Shown: positions 34,140 through 44,443 of the stretch, piece after piece
How the letters are laid out: every line of letters begins with the position of its first letter
Numbering within the stretch: the first letter of the stretch is position 1
Notes under the pieces: model-generated
Databases searched by the model: none
What the model was told of the DNA's origin: nothing
The model's input: the letters and a program-made list of their open reading frames with translations, nothing else
Position numbers and translations under genes: made by a program
Assembly: GCA_029817715.1 (NCBI GenBank)
Contig: JARUPY010000465.1
Span: forward strand, 2,232,001 to 2,296,000
Source of the DNA: Melastoma dodecandrum
Lineage: Eukaryota; Streptophyta; Magnoliopsida; Myrtales; Melastomataceae
DNA length: 64,000 nucleotides
Reading direction: 5' to 3'

Positions 34140-35320
34140 TACCCTCCGCTACAACTTCACCTTATGTTTCCCTACTTCAAACAACCACGCTCATCAGAAC
34201 AAAGATTGCATAACAGACAGCCTACCTACTTTTTGTCTATCAGCAACAGTCCTACCACCAGTAGAAGCAGAAATATCTTTCCAAAGAGGCTTTAACTTTC
34301 TTGTCATGTCACATTCATCGCCCGGCACTACATTCACTCGGAAAAACTACAAACCAGTGACAAGGTAGACTTCCTCAATCAACAAAACCAACTATGTTCC
34401 TACCATTGGCATCCATGCTTTGACAACAGTATGATCACTAGAACTGGTACTGAAGCTAAACAATGCACTAGGTATCCACTGCAAATGGGTCACACACTTC
34501 CTCCGAAATCTGCTAGAGTAGGAACTATGATGTTCACAATGCATTCTTTTCGTGCAGACAAGTTCTTCTAGCACCTGATCACCGGCAACAGAAGAGCCAG
34601 AACAGTTAGTATTTGACTTAAATGGTCATGCAATGCTCCAACCAAGCAAGCAGCACGGCACTGATCTAATACATATCATTTCAGGAGGTGACAACTTAAT
34701 ATACTTTCTGAAGATTCAGCTGAACAAGCACCGATGAGCGTGTGATCGAACGTCTATTATCCAACAAAATTCCCACATCGTTCTGCTTATATTTTCAATG
34801 TTATGTGTTTCTCTGACCATGGAATCAAGACTTGAAATCCACCACCAACGAAATCAAATCACTCCGATTCCTCATCATTTACTCAGAAAGGAAACAACTT
34901 TGCTCGAAATCATCCAAATACACTAGAAAGCAAGCATTCATTCAAAAAAAAAATTAAAAAAAAAAAACTTAAACTGGAAACAAACTTCAATAGACAACAC
35001 AGAACTCATCATCAGAGAGGCCACCGCCAGAGACAAAACAAGCAAACCCCATCAGCAACCATTTCCTAATTTCCACCCAAAAACAGACGCACCAGCGAAT
35101 GAGGCTGAGGGAGAGAAATCTGAGGGAGAACTCATGAGACTACGACCGACGGAGGACGATTCATCGCCCGACAACCCGATCGGTGCAATCAAGTTCCAAA
35201 CTTTTGCCCAGCAAAAATATCCCGGAGCCAAATTGAAAGGAAAATTTAAAAGAGAAAGGAAAGAGAAGCAAGACAGGAAGGAACGGGAAACATCTAAAAT
35301 ATTGTGCACAAATTTCGGTG
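34140..35320 (-). other. Probable 5' leader and intron of the Atos-like gene
   Basis: No conserved coding block. An 85-residue frame at 35052-35309 (minus) contains no known motif and is probably leader sequence. Confidence 0.4.
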
Positions 35321-35699
35321 CATTTAATATATTGCGAGTTTTTTTTTAAGATTAATTTGCAACTTCTGTTATTTTCTGGTAATAGAAATTATGTTCGTAA
35401 TTTTACTGGCATCACAAAATTCTGGGTCAACCGCTTCTGGCCCATGAAATTACCGAATCAAAACTAGTCGGAGCCGCATGTGATGGTCGAATAGTTGGTT
35501 TTAAAAAAAATTTATGAAATACGTTTTAAAAATATTCGATTTACTTTCTCGTTTTTTAAATTTCGTCTTCTAATTTATAAAAAATACGAGTTTTCGAAAT
35601 CCGCCGTCTAAATAAACGAGAGTGAGGCGGGTTTTTAATTTTCTCCGTAGTTGCACGTCGAGGATATCCAATCCAGGTTGTCACTCGACTATCATCCAG

Positions 35700-36301
35700 G
35701 GATAATATAGAGAAGAATCAAAATACATCGACCTCACAGAATTGTATGATGCACACAAGCAGGAAGAAGGACCCGCAGGCGTGGCACGATAGGAATGAAC
35801 AAAGTAGAAGTGGTGATTGCCCATATCATCCAAAATATGAGAGACTTCTTTGACATTCAATGCATTCCAGCCAATGTGTGGGACTGTCAAGCCTCCAGAT
35901 GAATCAACCAACCCCTTCTGGTTCAACACATCCATCGCCGAAGTAAATATATCCCCGGGAGTTTTCACCTGTTTGTACAAGTATTACATAAACAAGAAAG
36001 GAAAAATGAATTTTTAACAATGATCCTTTCCACAAAAAACCAGATTCTAGTATTCAACACACTCAAACACTCTCTCTTTGAGCGGGGACAGAGAAGATTA
36101 CATCTTTGAAGTTCCGAAGCCCCGAGAAGGCGAATCGCATTCCTGACAGTCCTCACATTGCCAGCACCGTAATCGAGCAAAGTCACCGCTGGAAATCTCA
36201 CAACGGTAAACAGAGAGGAGAAGAAATACGGGGGAAGGAACAAGAGAAAATCAAACCGGACTGAGAACTTCGCCGTCGACAGACTGTGATGATGAGGCCA
36301 T
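35700..36301 (-). pseudogene. HISN4 (imidazole glycerol-phosphate synthase hisHF) remnant
   Basis: Plant HISN4 fuses the glutaminase HisH to the cyclase HisF in plastid histidine synthesis. The first exon-like part begins at 36301 (MASSSQSVDGEVLSP). The HisH start VTLLDYGAGNVRTVRNAIRL follows an acceptor near 36190. After four G the frame slips before FKDV. A retained intron then leads to VKTPGDI, which is joined without intron to TSAMDVLNQKG and then to VDSSGGLTVPHIGWNALNVK and FYFVHSYRATP. Compared with the family, the FPGVG stretch and the whole nucleophile segment (GICLG with catalytic Cys) are missing, and the entire HisF half is absent. It cannot be an active enzyme. Confidence 0.82.
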
Positions 36302-36419
36302 TGAGGTTGGCGGGTTGGGCGTCAACGGCGGAACGACCGGTGCAAAATAATATTCGTAGAAAACATACGTGGCAAAAATTCGTCAAATACTTACCCAGGG
36401 AACTGAAATAAGTCATTTA

Positions 36420-37992
36420 AATGATAAATATTACTTAATAATTTTTAAATATTATTTTTGAAACATACGCTCACAGGTCATTCACGTAGAGTTATGTTCC
36501 CAAATAGTATAATTGACAAAAAAAAGTAATTTATGAAATAATGTAAATAATTTGAAAATTTAAAAAATAATACCTCTAAACCCTAAGTCGGACTTTATAC
36601 ACTCTTACTTTATAAGTTTTAAAAATAAAAAATAAAATCCGACTTTTTGAAAGTTGTATTTTATAAGTATGACGTACTTCTCGAGTAAAATCGGACTTTA
36701 TAAGTTCGATTTCGAAATTTATTATCCATGTTTTAATCACGTTAAAATAGCACTAAGCCCAGTTTATAGAAACCAAATCTATTTCAACTCATGGATCCGG
36801 AAACCGGGTGGGTTCATTGTTTGGGCCGGCCTTAGGTTAGACGTAAAAGTTTTTATTGTTCTTCTACATAACCAACACAGAGACGCATTCATGAGCGCAA
36901 ATCATCATCTCCTTGTAAGATTCATTCACACACAATTTTCGTGTGAAAGTTGTAGTATATCCACGTAGAGCAAAAAAAAAAAAGAAGATATTCGAAGAAG
37001 ATGACAGGCGTGACTTTTCATTTTAATTAAAATCTCCAACTGTTGATCGAGGCGAGGGATCGACTTCCTTCTTCTTTGGACTAACGAGGATTTATTCTCC
37101 GATTTTATTTTATTTTAAAACAACAAACTCTACCTTGGAACCTCGTTGGCACGGAACTGAGAACTGAAATACCACGGGTTGGTGGTAATAAGAGAAGAAA
37201 AGGAATGGAAGAGCACGGCATTCGCAGCCCAAATTATTGACAATGTTGAAGGTTTTGGAGTCCGCAATCCACGCCCCGAAAGAAAAAAATGTCCACTTAA
37301 AAGGAAGATCATCCAAAGTTCAAAATTTAAAATTTAAAATTTATCAAATATTATACGTAATCTAAAGTTAGAAATATCGAATTTATTTATAAAAAATAAG
37401 AACATTATTTAAAAAATTATCACGAGAAAATATTTTTTTTAGTGTAGATACGATCTTCTCCGCCTCCCTCGTCCTAATTAAATCAACCACGTTCACCGGC
37501 CCCCCCCCCCCACCCACTACCTACCCAAATTAATATTAGTAGTCCTATCAGGAAAGAAATATTCCCTCAATTAGTGATCCACCACAAAAGTCTGTCCTCT
37601 CTCTCCCTCTCTCCCACTACGAATTCTTTTTGGGTTCTCTTTCTTTTTCTTTCAAGATCCTTCCAAGTAGGAAGTAGAAGTAGAGTAGTAGTAGTAACAT
37701 GCCTCCCACAAAATGAAAAGATATATTCCAAAAAAGAAATTTGGCATTATCCCTTTCACGCACTCACCTGAATATATTATTTAATCAAACTTTTAATGAA
37801 ATAAAACGGGGTTAATTGTATTTTTTGTTTCGGTTTCTAGAATTAAATGTGCGTTTGGTGTTTTTCCAACATGAAGATCAGGCCGTTTTCTTATAGGCAA
37901 AGTCGGATTAGCCTTTTTCTTTCTCCCATCAAAATGTGTGTCCAGCATTGCCCTTAGCTTCTTCGCTCTAAACTCTGTTATGCCTATAGGTT
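36420..37992. other. AT-rich intergenic region
   Basis: No conserved coding block on either strand. It contains a 12-C run at 37500-37511 and a CT-rich tract at 37594-37616. Confidence 0.5.
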
Positions 37993-38694
37993 TCACAGGG
38001 AGGAGGGATGCTTGCTGCTAATCTCTTCCCCGTCTAATTCACCCTCCCAAGACAACTCTGTAATCGTGCTCGAGCACGGCGACGGGCCAGGACTCCCTAC
38101 AGGCACAGCGGTCACCCTCTTCCGCGAGTGCCTTACCGTCTTCCGGAACAGCCTGTACACCGCCCAATCCCCCGGTCCCTCCCTGCCCGCGAGGGTGATC
38201 TCGTGCATCATCCACCTGGACACGACCAGGCCGTCCCTCCTGTCCGGACGACGGTTACGGAAAGCCAGCGTCCTCCTCGTCCCTTCAACCCTTACTCTCC
38301 CGTAAATCCCTGGAATCCGCTTCGTCCTGCCGGTCGTTCTCCAGTAACCGGAACCCGTCGCGATTCTTTCGCGTCGACCGGCTATTTCCCTCCCAAAGAA
38401 GTGCCTCTTTTCCCCCCGATCCCCTGGAAAATCCAACCGACAAAACTCCCCACAATATACCACAAAAGGCAAACCCGTTCATCTTACGAAGTAGCGCTAC
38501 TAACCCGGTAAATTCCAGGGATCGGTGAGGAAGACATCGAGCTCCGGGATCAACGAAGATCCCGGGAAGGGGGTCGAGGACGTGGCCTTCTTCCTCAAGT
38601 AGTGGACCAGTAACTCCTCGTCCGTAGGCAGAAACCGAAACCCGACGGGAAGGTTCGCGATCGCATTCGGTGACGGATTCCGCTCCTCCTCCAT
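37993..38694 (-). CDS. NAC-domain transcription factor
   Basis: Two exons, 38694-38505 and 38423-37993, give 206 residues. NAC proteins are plant transcription factors with an N-terminal ~150-residue DNA-binding and dimerisation domain. Subdomain A reads [20 protein letters not shown] and B reads [16 protein letters not shown], split by the intron. C and D follow as [20 protein letters not shown] and [13 protein letters not shown], and E as WMMHEITL. Several normally strict positions differ ([11 protein letters not shown] for [21 protein letters not shown] for KTLVFYKGRAP), so this is a diverged member. The region after the domain is only about 50 residues, short for an activation domain. The start is the first ATG; an upstream in-frame GTG gives only two more residues. 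A TATATATA box lies about 40 bp upstream, implying a very short leader. Confidence 0.85.
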
Positions 38695-38739
38695 GACCAC
38701 CGGTGCTACCGTGAATAAGACTATGCACCAAATATATAT

Positions 38740-40125
38740 AGAACTGAACTGGAGTTTGATAACAAAATAATTCCGGAAAATCTAAGCATATAAGATATTA
38801 TACGAATGGACTTTCATCATATCCCGACCAAAGTTATTATATGCTTAAGAAACAAGAATCCTTCTCGGACAAGTTGTTTTAAATGCAATTTTTATTTTTC
38901 TCTTAGAAACTATTTAATCTCAATCCTTAACTTGTGGAGAAAATTATTTTGTGCTAATTAAAAAATGACAATGAGTAAGGCTCGAACCATGAATGTCTGG
39001 TCAACACAACAAAATTGGGCATTGTCAGATTTTCATAATCACTAGTTTTCAAATGATTTTTTTTGTATAATTTTAGAAAATAATAATCAAAAGATAAAAT
39101 TATTCATAATAAAGGAGTTGGGGAGGAAGGTGAAGATTCTCTCAAGGCTTGGCTTTTCCTTTAATCAAATGTTGCTTACAACTTACAAAGGAATCGGATC
39201 CTAAAATTCATTATGCCTTTCAAGATAAAAAAAAGGTTGCCCCGGGACTGACGATCAACGTGTCATACTCGCGAACGACGTCGAGAACTCTTTACGAGAT
39301 TTTTGAATATTCGTGGAAATCTTTTGTGCAATCTATTTCATATTCCATCCTCGAGAAGGCATGTCCATGGGACTTTTTGACCAAACGCAGTGCCTTCCTT
39401 CTTGTCGAGGCTTAACACATCCTCCTCTAATTGAGATCACGACAAGGCTAAAATGCTCCTAATAATCGTTGTTTGATCCTAAAATGTTGAGATGAATTCA
39501 CACAATGATGTTATGTAGTTGTCCGCGCGCTATAAAAAAAAAATGAAGACAGGAAAAGAATCTGTCTGTCTGTTCGCGATCCATCTCGTTTGTGTGGGCG
39601 GTCGAGCATGCATGCAGTTTAACACGATCGATCCAAAAAGAAAGAAGATCAAAACGATCCAATCTTTACTCAAATCCCCGTTTTCTGTTTCCAAAAGGCT
39701 CAGACGAATTCCTCCATGTCCTCCTCCTTTCAACAGAACATCTCTTTGCTGCGTCTTCCTCTGTTTATCTTCTTTCTTGTTTTATCCACCATTATCCTCT
39801 CCCGATGACGAATCCTACGGGTTTCGGCATAACAGCGGATCGGAAGGGAGAGTCGGGAGTCCCGGGAACGCCTTTCTGACGATCGGCTCCATTACTTCGG
39901 GGGGTTTGAACGAGTGGTTTTATGGGGTTTTGTCATTGCTTCAGATCCTGGAAGAGGAGAACGAAGCTCCGCCGTGATGTCTGTGGCGATGACGATGAGG
40001 AGGATGGAGATAGGGCATGTGCGGCTCCCGCCAGGGGCAATGATTTCGGTAAGGATGAGATATTGTGAATGCCTCTGTTTCGTTGATGTGCGTTAGAATT
40101 TATCCTCGGTTGATGAACCGTGGAA
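38740..40125. other. Spacer and 5' region of the kinase gene
   Basis: No conserved coding block. An ATG at 39976 opens a short frame (MSVAMTMRRMEIGHVRLP) that ends at a GTAAGG donor-like site near 40050; it may be an unrecognised first exon of the kinase downstream. Confidence 0.35.
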
Positions 40126-41629
40126 ATGATTCAAAGGGCAATGGCGCCTTGGCTATTTCGTTATTTCGGCCATTTCAATTTACATGAACCGAACTGTTCT
40201 GAATGGGTAGCAGCATTAGATGGAGCGGTAGAGTCGGGGTTGTGGTCTCCGAGGTCGGTACGAGCCGAGTTGAAGAAAGAGGTCCATGTGAAGGCCAGGA
40301 TTTTTAACTTCCGGGAGCTCGCAACCGCCACAAGGGATTTTAGGGAGGAGTCGTTCATTGGCCAGGGAGGGTTCGGGACAGTCTACCGTGGCCGCTTGAT
40401 GGACAACGGTCAGGTAAAAGAATTTTCTCGTTCGGCATTTCTCGGATTCGTCAGCAGTCGTTCTTTGTGGGAATTTGATTGTGGGATGTGATTACAGGAA
40501 GTAGCAGTGAAGCGGCTGAACAAAGCCGGCCATCAAGGCGAAAAGGAATTCTCGGTAGAAGTACTCATGCTGTCGCTCCTTCGGCATAGAAATCTCGTTA
40601 ACTTGATTGGTTACTGTGAAGAGGGAGAGCAACGGCTCCTCGTTTACGAGTACATGCCATTGGGATCATTAGAGGATTACTTGCACGGTAATCTCCCCAG
40701 CTGCTTTGTCGAATGAAGTTCATTTGCTCAAAACATTCCAATGTTCATCCTCATCGTGACTGTTAGTTTGATGTTTTCTTTCAGATCTTAGGGGTGCAGA
40801 GCCGCTCGATTGGGACACAAGGATGAAGATAGCCACAGGGGCAGCGAGGGGGCTTAACTACTTGCACAACGAGGCTGAACAGCCAGTGATATATCGGGAC
40901 TTGAAATCTTCCAACATATTGTTGGACGAAGGTTTCCATCCGAAGCTATCCGACTTTGGTCTTGCAAAGTTTGGTCCTGTAGGGGACCGGACGCACGTCT
41001 CAACAAGGGTGATGGGAACCCGTGGTTACTGTGCTCCCGAGTATGGATTGAGCGGGAAGCTGACTATGAAGACGGATGTATACAGTTTTGGGGTAGTCCT
41101 GCTCGAGCTCATTACCGGGCGCAAAGCCGTGGAACTCGTCGACGGCCATGTTAAGTACCTCGTCGAATGGGTAAAGAGAATTTTCAATTCCTAAGCTACT
41201 TCTCGTAGTCTCAAGTATTTGCTAATGGCTTGCTGATTCGTGTAGGCACGACCCAGGATCAAGGACAGGCAGAACCTCACCCAGCTGGCCGATCCTAAAT
41301 TATGCGGTCAGTTCAGTGAGAACATCTTGAGGAGGGTCTTGAATATCGCCAGCATGTGCATCCGGGAAGACCCCGGCAGCCGCCCTTCCACCGTGGAAGT
41401 GATGCTCGCGCTGGACTACTTGGCACGCAAGAAATTCAACCCCGGTGCCACTTCCATCTCTCGGGTGAAGAAGGACAACGATGTTGGGTCCTCGCCGAAA
41501 GAGACGACGACCCTGGTGACGGAGTATGAGCGGGAGCAGGCGGTCGCAGAGGCAAAAAAGTGGGGTGAGATGTGGAGGGAGAAGAGGGTCGAGATCATGG
41601 ACAACGTCACAGACCCGTTGGATAGGTAG
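40126..41629 (+). CDS. RLCK-VII (PBL-like) receptor-like cytoplasmic kinase
   Basis: Four exons read as 40126-40413, 40498-40687, 40785-41170 and 41246-41629, 415 residues from the ATG at 40126. PBL kinases relay signals from plasma-membrane immune and growth receptors. Kinase motifs are complete. The P-loop is [12 protein letters not shown], followed by VAVKRL with the catalytic Lys. The catalytic loop YRDLKSSN has the Tyr typical of RLCK-VII in place of His. DFGLAKFGP, the activation segment [18 protein letters not shown] and [16 protein letters not shown] follow. The 65 residues before [13 protein letters not shown] lack the usual Gly2/Cys acylation start of this family, so either the start is upstream in an unidentified exon or this protein is not lipid anchored. 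The C-terminal tail ([15 protein letters not shown]) is charged. All exon joins keep frame. Confidence 0.86.
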
Positions 41630-41729
41630 CAATAATAAAGCTTTCTCTATAACGTTTTTAAATTAGGCACGTCAAGCTGATATATGATCAAATGTACAGT
41701 GAACAGATTTCATGTAGAGCTTGGACGAA

Positions 41730-43340
41730 GGCGGAGCATCGGAAACCCGGAAAAAATGTCTGCTCTGACCAACATTCGGAGTCTTCATGAGCTCGTTCAA
41801 GTAGGACCACTTTTATTGGTTCAACAATGTCTGCAGTTTAATTTTCATGATGCCATGACGCACCTTTACGTTCGTCAGAGAGCTACTTCCGAGCAAAGAC
41901 TATCTTCTCCGGGTCCTTTGCTCGGGCCACAGAGAGATGAGATATGACTCTGCTGGATGTATAATCGCCCAAGTGCCCTTTAAATGGAAGCATCTTGCTC
42001 TGTCGAGTAAATTTGGAATGACGAGCATTGACAACTTGATCACACTGGTACCCAATGCTGCTGCGAGGCTGAGCTCTCCATGTCCTCGGAGAAGATTGCG
42101 ACCCAAGTTATCTCAAACTTATACCATGCCTTCATTGCTAAAGTTCCTCATGGCCACATGACTTTGCTTCTGGGAATTGTGTTCTTCGGAAGTTATCTCT
42201 GTTTCATGTTCGAGTTTGCGAAGCAGAACTCAGGCTCTTTTTCAATTGCTGTGGAAGACCCGACCATCAAAGAATGCTTCCCAGTGAGCACCATTTCTGT
42301 CACTGGGCTGCCAATATTGAAAGTTCTAGATGTGCAGTCCAATGAAGGCGGGATTGATGCGCCCGCCTTTCAGAGGTTGTGCCTCACAGAAGCTTCTGTA
42401 GATGATGATATGATCGAGAGTGTGATCACCAAATGCCCTTTATTGGAGGATGTTGAGCTCGTCAAGCTGAGTGGATTGCACCGGTTGACAATCCAGGGAT
42501 TTCTTAAGGTCGATAGCCTGGACTTGTTTGTATGATGCCTGTGTAGAAGAAGAGGAATAATCAATACTGATGTCACAGTGCGGTGGGGCCTTCGGGACTT
42601 CCGCTTCCGCTGTTTGGCATGGATGTTTGTCGAACACCGAAGGAGATGGAGGTAACGGGCATTGCCATCGACCCCATCACCTTTTGGAAGGATTTTCCCA
42701 GGTTGGAGAAACTCCCCAAGTCGCACTGCCCCAAGGTAATGGGGATCAACATTTCCAGCCGCACACTCAAATCGATTTACGTCAAGAGTCGTCAAAAGCT
42801 ATATCATATTAGAATCGAGGCACCCCAATTGCAGTTGTTTCATTATCAAGCAATAGAACTCCTGTTCTATTTTCTGCTCATGTGTTTGGATTTCATGCTA
42901 AATCCAGTCAGAAAAGCTGCTGTGGACGCTTCTTTCTTTCTCCGTATAAATGCCCTGTTGTCTCAATTGGATCGAACAGTTGAATTCATGCTTTCTATCC
43001 CTTCGTGCAAGACATTCATTCGCTCGATGATGTCCTTAGCACTCTTACTATCTCAGACGCTTTTCCTCCTGATATATAGATTTATCACATCATCGACAGG
43101 CCTTTTCCACTGTCGATATCCATGTTCCCTGAATTGAGAAGAAGACGTGTCTCCACATCGAGGAATCTCGATGAGCTTAGTATCGAGGGAGGTGCTCAAG
43201 GGTGTTCAGCTCTCCCATCACTGGTCGAGGGGCCTTCCTTTGGAGTTGCCGACCAAGGAACATGTGTGCAGGCTGGGGATTCCAGAAACAAATTCGCAAA
43301 GGGTATGCCTTTGATTCACTTCTTCAGGGCATTCCCAATT
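41730..43340 (+). pseudogene. F-box/LRR (FBD-like) gene remnant
   Basis: Recognisable pieces lie in different frames: LTNIRSLHELVQ (about 41765), QVPFKWKHLALSSKFG (about 41970), the LRR block LCLTEASVDDDMIESVITKC and LLEDVELVKLSGLHRLTI (42380-42490), and GIAIDPITFWKDFPRLEKLP with RTLKSIYVKSRQKLYHIRIE (42660-42815). Plant F-box/LRR proteins have this order. Stops and frame changes separate every block, and no F-box in good frame was found, so it is read as a decayed copy. Confidence 0.6.
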
Positions 43341-44443
43341 ATATGATTAACTCTGTCTTTGAACTGTGAAAGAAGTCCAATTTGTTCAAACGACTACATC
43401 ACAGGCGCTGTATGCGAAGATTGCCGGGCATTGAGAAGAGGAGAGCCGAATATCAGGAAGAAAGGGAAGGAGGGAGATGAATGTTGCTGCTCTCACACGT
43501 TTTCATTATACTAGAATCGTAGCAGGACCCTGCAATTCATGACAAATACACGACGACCGGGTAAGTCAGGCCCACCAAAAGCTTTTGGTAAGTCAGGCTA
43601 TTCATAGCCTCCTATTTACTTGCAGCCCTGTCTAGAATACATACCAACAAGTAAAGTTCATCTGTTACTTTACGGCCTAATAACTACTAAGTTTCGTAAA
43701 TTTATTATTCGTAAATTATGAAAATTCACCATAAATTTGTGCATGAGATTTTAGTCGCTTCGCAAGTTCGTCGTTGATGATGAAATTCCAAAACAGACCA
43801 TAGTGTCTCCTCACATAAGCCTCGTTATTTGGAGTTTACGATCGGCTTAAGTTGTACGGATAAGCCTTGTTAGGAAGGAGAACCTCGGGGAACGGATGTT
43901 GGCTTGATGCGCACATGTCCAGCAAGCGGAATGATGATATATTGCGCATGGTACGATGGGCAATACTTGTGATCGAAGAACGGGAGACTCGTTATTACAG
44001 AACTATGAATAATGAAGAAAGGGAGGGAAAAGTGATTCAGGGGCGGTTATGGTCCGTGCGATTTCCTAACGGCCATTTCATCCCACGAAACACGCAGAGA
44101 ACACCCTTAAAACACAGAACATAACAATAACAACGTCGACAAACAAACAACAAAATTTTAAGGTTCTTGTCTGAAAATTAGCGATTTGTAAGAAAGCAAG
44201 CAAACGGGAAAGGAAACAATGATATATAGGATTGATCCCAAAAGAACAACATCCTGAAAATAGCATGAAACTCGGGTTCCCTACAATGGACTGAGTTACT
44301 CCTCCTCCTTCGCAATCCGATCTGCTTCCTCTTCCCAACACGCATCTCCTTCTCTCTTCCCCCCCTATTTCGTCGTCTTTCGAGAAGAAGAACCGGTCGC
44401 TTCTCAATTATTGATCAGTTTGAGAATCGAGTTAATCTTTTGC
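43341..44443. other. Spacer before EXO70B
   Basis: No conserved coding block was seen. The last ~250 bp are pyrimidine-rich and probably leader of the EXO70B gene. Confidence 0.45.

Noticed and set aside
39149..39415. 88-residue open frame
   Set aside because: No recognisable motif, poor codon signal and no splice partners.
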